This document shows, piece by piece, positions 30,918 to 39,924 of a stretch of DNA of 64,000 bases (position 1 is its first letter; every line of letters starts with the position of its first letter). Position numbers and translations under genes: made by a program. The notes under the pieces are model-generated. The model did not search any database and had not been told where the DNA came from. It saw only the letters and a list, made by a program, of their open reading frames with translations. Source of the DNA: Candidatus Bipolaricaulis sibiricus (lineage in GTDB: Bacteria; Bipolaricaulota; Bipolaricaulia; Bipolaricaulales; Bipolaricaulaceae); assembly GCA_004102645.1 (NCBI GenBank), contig CP034928.1, positions 186,001 to 250,000 on the forward strand, written 5' to 3'.

Positions 30918-31313
30918 ATGGATGAGTCGAGACTGGTGGCGGCGGCGGTGGAGGCCCGGCGACGGGCGTACGCGCCCTACTCCGGGTTCCCGGTGGGAGC
31001 AGCCCTCCTTTCCAAGGGCGGGCGCCTGTTCACAGGGTGCAACGTGGAGAACGCGAGCTACGGCCTGACCGTGTGCGCGGAGCGGGTGGCCCTGTTCAAG
31101 GCCGTGTCCGAGGGGGTACGGGAGTTCGAGGCGATCGCTGTGGCCTGCGGGGACGGCCCCTGTTCCCCCTGCGGGGCCTGTCGCCAGGCCCTGTACGAGT
31201 TTGCGCCGGACCTGAAGGTGATCCTCGCCGATGCAGAGGGGAGGAGCTGGGAAGTGACATCGCTTCCCGAACTCCTCCCCCGCGCGTTCGGTCCTTCCGA
31301 TCTGGAAGGGTAG
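30918..31313 (+). CDS. cdd: Cytidine deaminase
   Basis: 131 residues. It has the Zn site CAERVALFK (Cys-Ala-Glu with catalytic Glu) and PCGACRQAL (two Cys ligands), plus YSGFPVGAALLSKGGRLFTGCNVENASYGLTVCAE, all diagnostic of the homotetrameric type. It deaminates cytidine and deoxycytidine to uridine forms for pyrimidine salvage. It is probably co-transcribed with the preceding ligase gene; the stop is 8 nt from the convergent barrel gene stop. Confidence 0.95.
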   Translation: MDESRLVAAAVEARRRAYAPYSGFPVGAALLSKGGRLFTGCNVENASYGLTVCAERVALFKAVSEGVREFEAIAVACGDGPCSPCGACRQALYEFAPDLKVILADAEGRSWEVTSLPELLPRAFGPSDLEG

Positions 31314-31321
31314 CGCCGCGC

Positions 31322-32449
31322 CTAGAGGATCTTCATCGAGACGGACAGGCTGAGGTCCACCGACCACCCCGTCGCGTCCGCGGCCTTGGTCAAGGCGAGG
31401 CCGATTCCGAGGTTTGCCTTCCCCAGCGTGAACGTGAGCTGGGCGTTCGCCGAGAGCGAGTCCTTCGGGTCGAGGTCGAGCGGCTTCACGCGCTGCAGCG
31501 CCACGTTCGCCTGGAGCGCCGAGGTTGGACTCAGCTCCTGTTCGTAAGCCAGGGTGACGGTGAGCGTGTGCTGGTTCACGATGTCGAACGGACCCTGCGC
31601 CAGCGCCCGGAACAAGAGCTGGGCCCCAGGTGTGGGGGCGTACGCTGCGTCAGCGGACACGGTCACCACCACGTCCTGAGGTCCACCGTACGGGTCGACG
31701 AGCTCGTAGCCGAGCCCAGCCTGGACTGCCCATCCGCAGTAGCGTTCAGCGCCGGTGGCGAGGATCTCGTCTTCGATGGCGAGGATGGTCCGGGGATCGA
31801 CCGAGACCCGAGCACCCTGCTCGATGAGGATGACCACTGCTGCCGCGAGGTCCTTCGCCGCATCGGCAGGGGTCTTCCCCACGGCGTACTCCTTCCAACG
31901 CCCGATCTCCTCGCCCACCGCAAGGAGGACGCTATCGGGAAGGTCCCGGGTGATCACCTTCCGGTCCAACAGGAGATTCTGGATGCGGAACGCCTTGGCG
32001 AGCGGGGTCACGTCGGCAAACCGCCCGTAGCCCGCGCCCACGCTGAGGGTGACCCCAGGCTGGGGTTGTCCCGTGGCGTAGCCCACGTTGAGCCCGCCGA
32101 ACCCGAAGACCGGTTCGCCAGGGGCGAAGTAGTACCGCGCCGTGCCCGCTCCCTGGGCGGCGATGCTCGCCAGGCCGAGGTTCACCAGCCCGAGCTCGCC
32201 GAGGCCGGAGAGGCTGTACCCGAACCCAGGGGAGTCGAACAGCTTGTTGAGCGTTAGCGTCGCACGACCCGCGTTCACGTCCACGTCCGGAGTGGTCGGG
32301 TCGTTGAAGTAGCGGTAGTTCCCTGCGAGCCAGAGGCTCGTCAGGTCCGTCTGCGGCGGCTTGTAGTCGCAGAGCCCCACGGCCCCCGCCGCGCTCAGCG
32401 CCGCGAAGGCCACCCCCACCATGGTCAAGACTGCGATTCGTCTCGTCAT
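31322..32449 (-). CDS. Exported protein, predicted outer-membrane beta-barrel
   Basis: 375 residues from the ATG at 32449 (GGAGG 5 nt upstream). Signal peptide MTRRIAVLTMVGVAFAALSAAGA, then strand-rich sequence with recurring amphipathic segments (FGFGGLNVGYATGQPQPGVTLSVGAGYGRF, HTLTVTLAYEQELSPTSALQANVALQRV, NAQLTFTLGKANLGIGLALTKAAD, WSVDLSLSVSMKIL). A helical insert of about 70 residues interrupts the strands (LLAVGEEIGRWKEYAVGKTPADAAKDLAA). The terminal strand ending in Leu is barrel-like. Family not recognised; its style matches the protein at 7443. Confidence 0.6.
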   Translation of the reverse strand: MTRRIAVLTMVGVAFAALSAAGAVGLCDYKPPQTDLTSLWLAGNYRYFNDPTTPDVDVNAGRATLTLNKLFDSPGFGYSLSGLGELGLVNLGLASIAAQGAGTARYYFAPGEPVFGFGGLNVGYATGQPQPGVTLSVGAGYGRFADVTPLAKAFRIQNLLLDRKVITRDLPDSVLLAVGEEIGRWKEYAVGKTPADAAKDLAAAVVILIEQGARVSVDPRTILAIEDEILATGAERYCGWAVQAGLGYELVDPYGGPQDVVVTVSADAAYAPTPGAQLLFRALAQGPFDIVNQHTLTVTLAYEQELSPTSALQANVALQRVKPLDLDPKDSLSANAQLTFTLGKANLGIGLALTKAADATGWSVDLSLSVSMKIL

Positions 32450-32597
32450 CGTTCCTCCCTCGTCCGCAGGTTCGTCCGCGGACGCCTTCATTGTAGTGAG
32501 CGCACGAAGGCGTGCCAGGGCAGCGCTGGGCCGCGGTGCGGATGCCACGCGTGGCGTCACCAAGGCGGCTGGCATTTGCGGATCGAAAGCGGCTCTG

Positions 32598-33293
32598 TCA
32601 CCGTTTCACAACCTCGCTCACCTTCCAGACCTTGACCACGCCCTCCAGTGAGGCGGCGGCAAGGTACTCCCCGTTCGGGCTCCAACAGAGAGACGGTACC
32701 GACATGGCTGGTGTTGCCAGCTGTCCCCCCGTTGCCGGGCCCCAGAGCCGGAGACTGAACTCCTCCGCGGAGAGGGTGGCGAGGATCGTTTCGTCCGGCC
32801 TCAAAGCCATGAAGTACGCTTGCCAGTTTCCGGGCCAGAGCGTCCGGATCTCCTGCCCACTCTCAGCGTCGAAGGACGTGATTGGCGTGTGGCCCCAACC
32901 GGTGACAAGGGCCTTCCCATCGGAATTCCAGGTGAGGGAGTGCAGGCACCCTTCCCAATCGGCAATCCGCGTGACCTCCTCGCCTGTGGACGCCTCCAAG
33001 ATCACCACGGCTTGCGTCTCGCGTGTACAAGCAACCTTAGTGCTGTCCGGGCTCCACACCGCGGGCCCGCAGCACGGCAGGGCACGGATCTCGCCGCTGC
33101 TTCTGCTCCACAGCCATATTGGGCAGCCGTACAGCTCACCCATGTACATGAGGACTGCTCCGTCAGGGCTCCACGCCATCGGGACGAAGGCCCATTCCTG
33201 CAGCGGCAGGCTCCCGGCCTCGGTTCCCGGGGGTAGATTCCAGAGCTTGACCGTCCCCGGCTGATCCCCGGAGACCAAGGTGCTCCCGTCCAT
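32598..33293 (-). CDS. WD40-repeat protein fragment
   Basis: 231 residues from an ATG at 33293. Four to five WD-type units are visible (SGDQPGTVKLWNL; MAWSPDGAVLMYMG; AVWSPDSTKVACT; LTWNSDGKALVTGW; LCWSPNGEYLAAASLEGVVKVWKV). A full propeller needs about seven, and no signal peptide or partner domain is present. In-frame sequence before the ATG still fits the pattern (PLSPSMDGSTLVSG), up to a TAG at 33342. It is therefore probably the 3' part of a larger, broken gene. The 148-nt gap to the barrel gene (32450-32597) is empty. Confidence 0.6.
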   Translation of the reverse strand: MDGSTLVSGDQPGTVKLWNLPPGTEAGSLPLQEWAFVPMAWSPDGAVLMYMGELYGCPIWLWSRSSGEIRALPCCGPAVWSPDSTKVACTRETQAVVILEASTGEEVTRIADWEGCLHSLTWNSDGKALVTGWGHTPITSFDAESGQEIRTLWPGNWQAYFMALRPDETILATLSAEEFSLRLWGPATGGQLATPAMSVPSLCWSPNGEYLAAASLEGVVKVWKVSEVVKR

Positions 33294-33311
33294 AGAAGGC
33301 GACAGGGGACA

Positions 33312-33330
33312 AGGACGCGGCCCGCGTCCT
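33312..33330. repeat. Perfect inverted repeat, 9-bp arms
   Basis: AGGACGCGG C CCGCGTCCT is a 19-nt near-palindrome between the WD40 fragment and the preceding ORF. It could be a hairpin or a scar of rearrangement. Confidence 0.5.
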
Positions 33331-33341
33331 AGGGACGACGG

Positions 33342-33659
33342 CTATGGGTAGCGCCCAAGGGATCTCGCCACCGGCTTGCTTAGGTCCTCGAACGTCACGT
33401 AGCCAGCGTACCGCTTACCAGGGCATGATCCATCCCTGCTGTGTTTGACCGATCTCACCCACACGCCACTGGTGAGCTGCCGGACCTCGTGGTGGACAAT
33501 GCCCTGCTTCCACCGGCGGCCTACATGGCCTGGCGCACCTCCGCCGGCTTCCGTCTGCAGGACCCCGGCACCCACGGGCGCCTCCAAGGGGTACTTACCT
33601 CCGTGCAGAAGCCCGTTCCCCTCGAAGTAGTCGACGACAGCCTTCGGGTGCGCCCACAA
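33342..33659 (-). other. Open frame of uncertain coding status between VIT gene and WD40 fragment
   Basis: 105 codons from a TTG-type start. They are in a different frame from the overlapping VIT gene and the same frame as the WD40 fragment, from which a single TAG separates them. The composition is protein-like (AVVDYFEGNGLLHGGKYPLEAPV, KRYAGYVTFEDLSKPVARSLGRYP), but I recognise nothing. It may be the continuation of the VIT gene after a frameshift near 33660. Confidence 0.3.
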
Positions 33660-34227
33660 TCTCGATCTTCACTGTGACGGACACCTCCTCGAGGGGTCGG
33701 GCCGAGAACCGCTCCGGCGCAAGCGGGTACCGGTATCCGAACACGCCCCCTTCCGGGGACAGGAGCTCCACGTACTCGAGGGCGATCCGCCGCGTCTCCC
33801 CAGGTTCAATCGGGAACACCCGCGCCCGGTACGCCCCCTCCCCGATGTACTCGAGAAGCGCCGGGTCGCGGTTCTGCCGGAGGTAGGAGAGGTGGATGTC
33901 CCGCGCCTCGTCGGCGGGGAGGAGTTCGGCCGCCACCGGCTCCCCATCGACCCGCAGGGTGAACCCGTGGATCACCGGCCCCGGGGGGAGGGGGAACACG
34001 TTCGTCCCCTCGATTGGGAACCGGGTTTCGTTGCGGAACGCCTGGTCCACGTTCGGCGTCGCCACCCCGTCCCGGATCGTCACCGTCACGTGGTGGTAGA
34101 CGATCGTCAGCCAGCAGAGGGGGGGACTGGGAATCTCCGGCCGCAGGATGGGGATGATGATCCCGTCCGCCAGCCCGGGGAGAACCAACGATAAGAACAG
34201 AACGAACAGCAGGGCGCCTTTCCGCAC
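33595..34227 (-). CDS. VIT-domain exported protein, C-terminally truncated
   Basis: 210 residues from the GTG at 34227, which has GGGGGTGG 5 nt upstream; GTG 34236 is an alternative. A signal peptide (VRKGALLFVLFLSLVLPGLADG) is followed by a VIT domain (VYHHVTVTIRDGVATPNVDQAFRNETRFPIEGTNVFPLPPGPVIHGFTLRVDGE ... YRARVFPIEPGETRRIALEYVELL). VIT domains are normally followed by a von Willebrand A domain. Here the frame ends soon after VTVKIEIV in a basic tail (RRLLRGERASARR) that looks out of frame. Probably a decayed surface-adhesion or chaperone-type protein. Confidence 0.6.
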   Translation of the reverse strand: MRKGALLFVLFLSLVLPGLADGIIIPILRPEIPSPPLCWLTIVYHHVTVTIRDGVATPNVDQAFRNETRFPIEGTNVFPLPPGPVIHGFTLRVDGEPVAAELLPADEARDIHLSYLRQNRDPALLEYIGEGAYRARVFPIEPGETRRIALEYVELLSPEGGVFGYRYPLAPERFSARPLEEVSVTVKIEIVGAPEGCRRLLRGERASARR

Positions 34228-34310
34228 GCAAACCACCCCCTGCGGTCCATTTACACAGGGGTAACCAGGTTGGCTTCGCGGTTCCCTCTTTCGGGGATAG
34301 GATTACAGTC

Positions 34311-35114
34311 ATGGGGTACGTGAAGTTTCTCGGCACGGCCGGGGCGCGGTTCGTGGTGGCCCGCCAGCTCCGGTTCTCGGCCGGGACGTGGATCGAGCTC
34401 GGGGGGACGCGGCTCCTCCTCGACCCCGGCCCGGGGACCCTCCTCCGCCTGCGCAAGAGCAAGCCGCCCCTCGACCCGCTCAAGCTCGACGCGATCCTCC
34501 TTTCCCACAAGCACCTCGACCACTCGACGGACGTGAACATCGTGATCGAGGCAATGGCCGACGGGGGGTACCGACGCCGAGGGACGCTCCTCGCTCCCGA
34601 CGATGCGCTGGAGGGCGACGACCCGGTGGTCCTTCGCTACGTCCGCCCGTTCTTGGAACGGATCGAAACGTGGCAACCTGGGGGGGAGCACGCGGTGGGC
34701 GAGGTGAGGATTCGGCCTGTATCCCACGGCCACGGAGACGTCGAGGCGTACGGACTGGTCTTGGACTCGCCCGAGGGCCGGGTCGGGTTCGTCACCGATA
34801 CCCGGTTCTCGCCCGATCTGGCGGGGCACTACACGGGGTGCGCGCTTCTTGTTCTCAACGTGGTCCTCAAGGACTGGAAACCCGACGTCGACCACCTGAG
34901 CCTTCCCCAGGCCGGGGAGATCATCGCGGCCGTGAAGCCGCGGCTCGCCGTCCTCACCCACTTTGGGACGACGATGCTTCGCGGCAACCCCCGCAAGCTC
35001 GTGGCGGAGCTCGCCGCGGCTGTAGGATCACCGGTGATCGCCGCCGCCGACGGGATGACCGTGGAATCGACGGAGTGGCGGGGGCATCCGGAGGGACTGG
35101 CTTCCGGTGGGTAG
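34311..35114 (+). CDS. Metallo-beta-lactamase-fold hydrolase
   Basis: 267 residues. The metal motif is SHKHLDHS (His-x-His-x-Asp-His), followed by the distal His in PVSHGHGD, the bridging Asp in FVTDTRFS and a final His in LTHFGTT. The layout matches the ribonuclease-Z/YcbI-like branch of small MBL hydrolases. The substrate is unknown. The -10-like TAGGAT (34298-34303) ends 7 nt before the ATG and there is no Shine-Dalgarno sequence, suggesting a leaderless transcript. The lipoprotein gene follows 28 nt later. Confidence 0.85.
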   Translation: MGYVKFLGTAGARFVVARQLRFSAGTWIELGGTRLLLDPGPGTLLRLRKSKPPLDPLKLDAILLSHKHLDHSTDVNIVIEAMADGGYRRRGTLLAPDDALEGDDPVVLRYVRPFLERIETWQPGGEHAVGEVRIRPVSHGHGDVEAYGLVLDSPEGRVGFVTDTRFSPDLAGHYTGCALLVLNVVLKDWKPDVDHLSLPQAGEIIAAVKPRLAVLTHFGTTMLRGNPRKLVAELAAAVGSPVIAAADGMTVESTEWRGHPEGLASGG

Positions 35115-35142
35115 AGGTGGACAATGTGCACGGAGGTGGACT

Positions 35143-35775
35143 ATGAAACGAAACGTGTTGCTCGCGGCGCTGATGGGTGGGGGGCTGCTGCTGGGGGGAT
35201 GTTCGGGTCCTGAGGTCGGCCGACCTCCCGTGGCGGGGATTTGGTACAACCCGTGGAGAGGGGAAGTGCCGCTCTTGGTCACGTTCGTCAGCCAGTCCCA
35301 ACCGGGTGACGCACCGATCGCAACCTACCGCTGGGACTTCGGCGACGGCGCGGTGAAGGACGGAGGGGCAACGGTAAGTCACTGGTACACGCGGGAGGGC
35401 ACGTTCTACCCATCCCTGACCGTCACCGACAGCGCCGGCCTCTCCGCCACTGTGCGCGGGGTGATCCAACCCGGCAGGTCTTACCCGCTCGATGTGCTCG
35501 AATGGAAGCCGGAAGAGACCTACTATGGGCAGAGGGTAGTCGGTCGGGTGAAGAACATCGGCGACCGTCGGATCAACCTCGGCCGGGTCGTCGTGCAGTT
35601 CCGTGACAACGACTGGGTGGTCGTTCGCGAGAGGTCCAAGATTCTGGGGGACCTCGCTCCGGGCGCGGAGCAGATCTTCGAGATCACGACCGACCTTCTC
35701 CTTGCCCCAGGCGGAGCTCCCCACCACACGATCTACACGGAGGTCATCCACAGCGACCATCCGCTTTCGCCGTAG
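35143..35775 (+). CDS. PKD-domain lipoprotein
   Basis: 210 residues from the ATG at 35143 (GGAGG upstream). A lipoprotein signal with lipobox LLGGC (MKRNVLLAALMGGGLLLGGC) is followed by a PKD domain (about 30-115) with the signature YRWDFGDGAVKDGG ... VSHWYTREGTFYPSLTVTDSAG. A second strand-rich CARDB/FxLYD-like domain follows (VLEWKPEETYYGQRVVGRVKNIGDRRINLGRVVVQFRD). Likely a periplasmic or surface adhesion/binding protein; ligand unknown. Confidence 0.78.
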   Translation: MKRNVLLAALMGGGLLLGGCSGPEVGRPPVAGIWYNPWRGEVPLLVTFVSQSQPGDAPIATYRWDFGDGAVKDGGATVSHWYTREGTFYPSLTVTDSAGLSATVRGVIQPGRSYPLDVLEWKPEETYYGQRVVGRVKNIGDRRINLGRVVVQFRDNDWVVVRERSKILGDLAPGAEQIFEITTDLLLAPGGAPHHTIYTEVIHSDHPLSP

Positions 35776-35780
35776 CGGCA

Positions 35781-35820
35781 GCCGCGTAGTCCGTTGTCCG
35801 TGAGCCGTAGTCCGTTCCGG
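35781..35820. repeat. GTCCGT-type micro-repeat
   Basis: CGTAGTCCGTTGTCCGTGAG and CCGTAGTCCGTTCCGG lie just after the lipoprotein stop. Same family as the in-frame insertion in pheT (18201-18237). The remaining bases up to 35915 show nothing. Confidence 0.65.
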
Positions 35821-35915
35821 CTCCGACGGTTCACGGGGAACGAAGAGCGGGCCGCGGCAGTCGCCCCGGAGTGCCCTGTCTTGCCGGAGAAGGTGCGGGC
35901 GACCCCGCCCGGCCA

Positions 35916-36440
35916 TCACGGAATCGTTATCCCAGATTGGGAGAGAAGTTCGAGGAGGTGGCCCAGGTCGCGGATCGCCACTGCCCACACCCCGGCTACC
36001 CTGCCCCGCTCGTCCACGAACACGGTGAACGGGTAGCGGAGGTTCTCCGAGAGCTGGTAGCGGCGCGTGACGACTGCCCCCGGGTCGTGGACGACCGGGA
36101 ACGTGATCCCGCGTTCGAGGACGATCGCCGGTACCTGGGGCCAGCGCTCAGGACACACCCCGACTACCGCAATCCAGTCTCGGTAGCGGCGGTGAAACTC
36201 CTCCAGGACGACCAGATCGTGTCTGCACACCCCACACCAGGTGGTCCAGAAGGCGATCACGATCGGTCTCCCCGGGGCCTCGGACATCGTGAACTCCCCC
36301 CGCCCGGAGAGCGTGAACTCCGGCGCCCGTTGGCCGACGATCGGGAACACTCCCTCCCCGGGTCGTCCCCCCCGCGGCACGGACAGCAGACCGAGGACAA
36401 CGAGGGCCGCGAGTGCCAGACCGAGCCAACGCAGGTCCAC
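35916..36440 (-). CDS. TlpA-like thiol:disulfide oxidoreductase (membrane-anchored thioredoxin)
   Basis: 174 residues from the GTG at 36440. One N-terminal membrane segment (WLGLALAALVVLGLLSV) is followed by an AhpC/TSA-Redoxin fold with active site WCGVC and the cis-Pro region YPFTVFVDERG. It would reduce or isomerise periplasmic thiols. It starts 3 nt after the hypF stop, so it is co-transcribed with hypF; a role in hydrogenase or cytochrome assembly is possible but not shown. Confidence 0.85.
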   Translation of the reverse strand: MDLRWLGLALAALVVLGLLSVPRGGRPGEGVFPIVGQRAPEFTLSGRGEFTMSEAPGRPIVIAFWTTWCGVCRHDLVVLEEFHRRYRDWIAVVGVCPERWPQVPAIVLERGITFPVVHDPGAVVTRRYQLSENLRYPFTVFVDERGRVAGVWAVAIRDLGHLLELLSQSGITIP

Positions 36441-36442
36441 CC

Positions 36443-38689
36443 CTACCGCTCTCCCTGAAGCGAAGCCACCTGGACAAGCTGGCCGAAGGCGAGGCCCCCG
36501 TCTCCCGGTGGGACGAGGCGGTGCGAGACGAACCGGAGCCCGGAGCTCTCCACCTCCGCCCGGATCGCAGAGGAGATCGCGTCGTTCACCGCCACCCCGC
36601 CGGTGAGCCCGACAACCGGGATTCCCCGGTCTAAGGCCACGCGGACGGCCAACCCGGCCAGGCCCCGGGCGAGGGCGGATTGGGCCGTGGCTGCGAGGTC
36701 AGGCACACCAGCTCCCCGTCTTCGCAGGGCGTCGAGCTCCCGGAACAACCCAACCGTGTCGAGGACCCGTCGCCCGTCCTGTTCCCGAACCAGAAGGGGA
36801 AGTTCCACTGCCGTCCCCCCGGCTGCCGCGGCCTCGAGGCGCATTGCCGGCTCCCCCTCGTAGGTTCGCTCGGAGCAGACCCCCACCCACGCCGCCACCG
36901 CGTCGAGGAACCGCCCGGCGCTCGTGGTCTGGGGGCAGTTCAGCTCGCGCTCGACCTGAATCCGCACCGCCTCGATCTCCTCTGGTCGCAGTCCCGATGC
37001 CGCAGGATCGAGACCGGCGGCGAGGAGGTAGCTCGCCGCCATCCGTCCCGGGCGGCGCGTGGCGAGGTCTCCACCGGGCATCGGCACCGGGGCAAGCGAG
37101 CCCACGCGATCCCACTCCCCCCCCTTCCACACGATGACCTCTCCACCCCACGCCGTCCCGTCAACTCCGTACCCGTACCCGTCGGCGGCGATCCCCACCA
37201 GATCTTGGACCCCGTGCTCGGCCGCGAGCCCGGCGACGTGGGCCACATGGTGCTGGACTGGGACCGCCTCTCCCAGCTCGGCGGCGAGGCGGGTCGTCGC
37301 GAACTGGGGATGGAGGTCGCACGCGATCCGCCGCGGGAGGGGGATTCCGGTGAGGCGGAGGAGGTGGTCCAGCGCTTCCCGCAGGAACTCAAGCGTATCC
37401 AGGTGCTCCGTGTTCCCGATGTGTTGGGAGAGGTGGACCTTGCCGCGGCTGTACAGGGCGAAGACCACGTTGAGATCCCCGCCGAGGGCGAGAAGGGGAC
37501 CTTCCCCCAGGTCCAAGGGGACCGGCTCCGGGACCCACCCTCGTGATCGGCGAAGGAACGTCGGGGTCGCTCCGGAGACACGTACCACCGAGTCGTCGCA
37601 GCGGGCCACGATTCGCCGGTTGTGGAGGAGGAACGCGTCGGCAACCCCTTCCAGGTCGCCGAGGATCCGCCTGTCCTCGATGAGCATGGGACGGCCGGGG
37701 TAGTTGGCGCTCGTCATCACGAGCGGGAAAGGGAGATCGCGGAACAGGAGGTGGTGAAGACCCGTGTACGGGAGCATCACACCCACGGTGTGAAGTCCGG
37801 GTGCCACCGACGGGGCGAGAACGCCGGGACTGAGTTGGAGGACGACGATTGGCCGCCGTGGGGAGCGGAGGAGGGACCACTCCTCGGTGGACAGACGGGC
37901 GAACCGCTCGGCCTGGTCCTCGCGGGCCATGAGGGCGAACGGCTGCCCCGGCCGACCGAGCCGCCGCCGAAGCCCGGCGACCACCTCGTCGCGGGTGGCG
38001 TCGCACGCGAGGTGCGTTCCGCCAAGTCCTTTGATCGCCAGGACCTTCCCCGCGCGCAGCGCGGTCACGGCCCGTTCGATCGGTTCTTCGGCCGTCTCCC
38101 GGCCGGCCTCGACGTAGCGCAACTTCGGTCCGCACACAGGGCAGGCGATCGTCTGGGCGTGGTAACGCCGGTCGAGGGGATCGGTGTACTCCCGTCGGCA
38201 GTCAGCGCACAGGGCGAACTCGCGGAACGCGGTCCGCGGCCGGTCGTAGGGGAGTCCCTCGATCACCGTGAACCGCGGGCCGCAGTCCGTGCAGCTCGTG
38301 GCCCAATACCCGTGGTAGCGGCCCGCGGGGTCGGCGATGTCCGCGATGCAGGGGCCGCAGGTGGCGGTGTCGGGGGGGATGGCGCCGCTTCCCTCGCCCC
38401 CATCCAGGGAAGGGACGATGTGGAACCCCTGTCTTCCGTCCGGCCGAAGACCGGTCACGTCCAGGTGCTCGATCGCGGCCAGGGGGGGGCGTTCGGTGTG
38501 GAGTGCGGCCAGGAAGCCGTCCACAGCATCAGGATCCCCTTCGACCTCGATCTCCACCCCCGCGTCCCCCAGGTTGCGGACGAACCCCGCCAAGCCCCGG
38601 CCGACCGCGATGCGGTACACGAAGGGACGGAACCCAACCCCCTGCACGGTCCCCGTCACGTGGAGCCTCTTCCGCACGCGTTGCGACAT
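36443..38689 (-). CDS. hypF: [NiFe]-hydrogenase maturation carbamoyltransferase HypF
   Basis: 748 residues from the ATG at 38689. Domains in order: acylphosphatase (HVTGTVQGVGFRPFVYR, 1-90); paired zinc fingers (CGPCIADI ... SCTDCGPRF, CADCRREY ... ACPVCGPKL); YrdC-like (LAIKGLGGTHLACDAT ... MTSANYPGRP); Kae1-like carbamoyltransferase (VQHHVAHVAGLAAEHG). It uses carbamoyl phosphate and ATP to carbamoylate HypE, the source of the CN ligands of the NiFe site. GATAAT lies 9 nt before the ATG. Its target is presumably the Mbh hydrogenase 3 kb away. Confidence 0.96.
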   Translation of the reverse strand: MSQRVRKRLHVTGTVQGVGFRPFVYRIAVGRGLAGFVRNLGDAGVEIEVEGDPDAVDGFLAALHTERPPLAAIEHLDVTGLRPDGRQGFHIVPSLDGGEGSGAIPPDTATCGPCIADIADPAGRYHGYWATSCTDCGPRFTVIEGLPYDRPRTAFREFALCADCRREYTDPLDRRYHAQTIACPVCGPKLRYVEAGRETAEEPIERAVTALRAGKVLAIKGLGGTHLACDATRDEVVAGLRRRLGRPGQPFALMAREDQAERFARLSTEEWSLLRSPRRPIVVLQLSPGVLAPSVAPGLHTVGVMLPYTGLHHLLFRDLPFPLVMTSANYPGRPMLIEDRRILGDLEGVADAFLLHNRRIVARCDDSVVRVSGATPTFLRRSRGWVPEPVPLDLGEGPLLALGGDLNVVFALYSRGKVHLSQHIGNTEHLDTLEFLREALDHLLRLTGIPLPRRIACDLHPQFATTRLAAELGEAVPVQHHVAHVAGLAAEHGVQDLVGIAADGYGYGVDGTAWGGEVIVWKGGEWDRVGSLAPVPMPGGDLATRRPGRMAASYLLAAGLDPAASGLRPEEIEAVRIQVERELNCPQTTSAGRFLDAVAAWVGVCSERTYEGEPAMRLEAAAAGGTAVELPLLVREQDGRRVLDTVGLFRELDALRRRGAGVPDLAATAQSALARGLAGLAVRVALDRGIPVVGLTGGVAVNDAISSAIRAEVESSGLRFVSHRLVPPGDGGLAFGQLVQVASLQGER

Positions 38690-38813
38690 CGCGGGGTGAT
38701 TATCCCCGAACCTCTTGCCGGCGTGGTCTCTGGTTCGGGTATCCCGTCTGTCCCTCGGCGGACGGACGGGGGTGGTTGGAGAAGCGGAGGTTGACGGGTG
38801 CAATGGGGAGCGC

Positions 38814-39890
38814 ATGGTGCGGGCCGAGGTGGACACAGGGGTGGTGCGGGGGAACCTGGAGCGGATCCGGGCGTGGCTTCCCCGCCGGGTGTCCGTCCTG
38901 TTCGTGGTCAAGGAGGACGCCTACGGGCATGGCCTGCTCCCGGTGGCGCGTGCTGCCCAAGGGGTCGTTGACTGGTTTGGCGTTGCGTACCTCGCCGAGG
39001 CACGCTCGTTGCGCCGCGCCGGTTTCGAGCAGCCGATCTTCATTATGACCCCGCCCGTGGGCTCGACGCTGATCGCCGCGATCCGCGAGGGGTACCACCT
39101 CCCTCTCGGCGACAGCGGGATGATCCCCGAGATCGAGGCCGCCGCCGTCCGCGCCGGGCGCCGGGCGCTTGTCCACATCGAGGTCGACACGGGGATGGGC
39201 AGGTTCGGTCTTCTCCCGGAAGAAGTCGACCAGGCGCTGGCTGTCCTCAACCCCGACCGAGTCGAGGTCGCGGGCGTGTACTCCCACCTCTCGTCGGCGA
39301 ATGGCCGGTCTGAGGAGGATCTCGAGTTCACCCGGGCGCAGGTGTGGTGGTTTCGACAGGTCCTCCAGGAGTGGGAGCGGCGGGGGATCGAGATTCCGTG
39401 GCGACATCTCGCCAACTCGGCTGCGGTGCTTGCGTTCGACGAAGCGACGGCGTCTCCCCTGAACATGGTCCGGGTAGGGACCGCGGCCTATGGGTACCCC
39501 GAAGGGCCGGCAGTTCCTCCTGTCGAGCTTGTTCCCGCGGCGCGGGCGTGGACCGAGGTCGCCGCTGTCCGCGACCTGCCGCGCGGCTGGCCGGTGGGGT
39601 ACGGCCACGCCTACGTGACCCCGGACGCGCGCCGGGTGGCGATCCTTGCCGCTGGTTACGGGGACGGGCTGCGGCCGGAGCTCCGGCGCGTGGTGATCCG
39701 CGATCAGGCAGCTGACCTCGTGGGGAAGCTCGGGATGGACAGCGTGGCTGCCGACGTAACGGGGATCGAGCGCATCAGCCGGGGTGACCGGGCCCTCCTG
39801 TTCGGCCCCGGCGTGTGCGGGCACCAAGGTTGGATCTGTCCGGTGCTCGTGCCGGTGCTCCTCTCCGCCCACCGCCGCTGGACGAGCTAG
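38814..39890 (+). CDS. alr: Alanine racemase
   Basis: 358 residues from the ATG at 38814 (GGGGAG 3-4 nt upstream). The PLP lysine is Lys33 in FVVKEDAYGHG, with HIEVDTGMGRFG, the catalytic Tyr region VGYGHAYVT, LAAGYGDGL and KLGMDSVAADVT. It makes D-alanine for peptidoglycan, confirming a walled bacterium. It interrupts the hyp group on the opposite strand and has its own start region divergent from hypF. Confidence 0.94.
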   Translation: MVRAEVDTGVVRGNLERIRAWLPRRVSVLFVVKEDAYGHGLLPVARAAQGVVDWFGVAYLAEARSLRRAGFEQPIFIMTPPVGSTLIAAIREGYHLPLGDSGMIPEIEAAAVRAGRRALVHIEVDTGMGRFGLLPEEVDQALAVLNPDRVEVAGVYSHLSSANGRSEEDLEFTRAQVWWFRQVLQEWERRGIEIPWRHLANSAAVLAFDEATASPLNMVRVGTAAYGYPEGPAVPPVELVPAARAWTEVAAVRDLPRGWPVGYGHAYVTPDARRVAILAAGYGDGLRPELRRVVIRDQAADLVGKLGMDSVAADVTGIERISRGDRALLFGPGVCGHQGWICPVLVPVLLSAHRRWTS

Positions 39891-39898
39891 AGGCCTAC

Positions 39899-39910
39899 GG
39901 GCTTCGGCCC
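39899..39910. terminator. Short UUCG-loop hairpin between convergent alr and hypA
   Basis: GGGC TTCG GCCC, a 4-bp stem with a stabilising UUCG tetraloop, in the 34-nt gap between stops. No T-run follows, so efficiency is doubtful. Confidence 0.25.
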
Positions 39911-39924
39911 AGCGGCGCCGCTCC

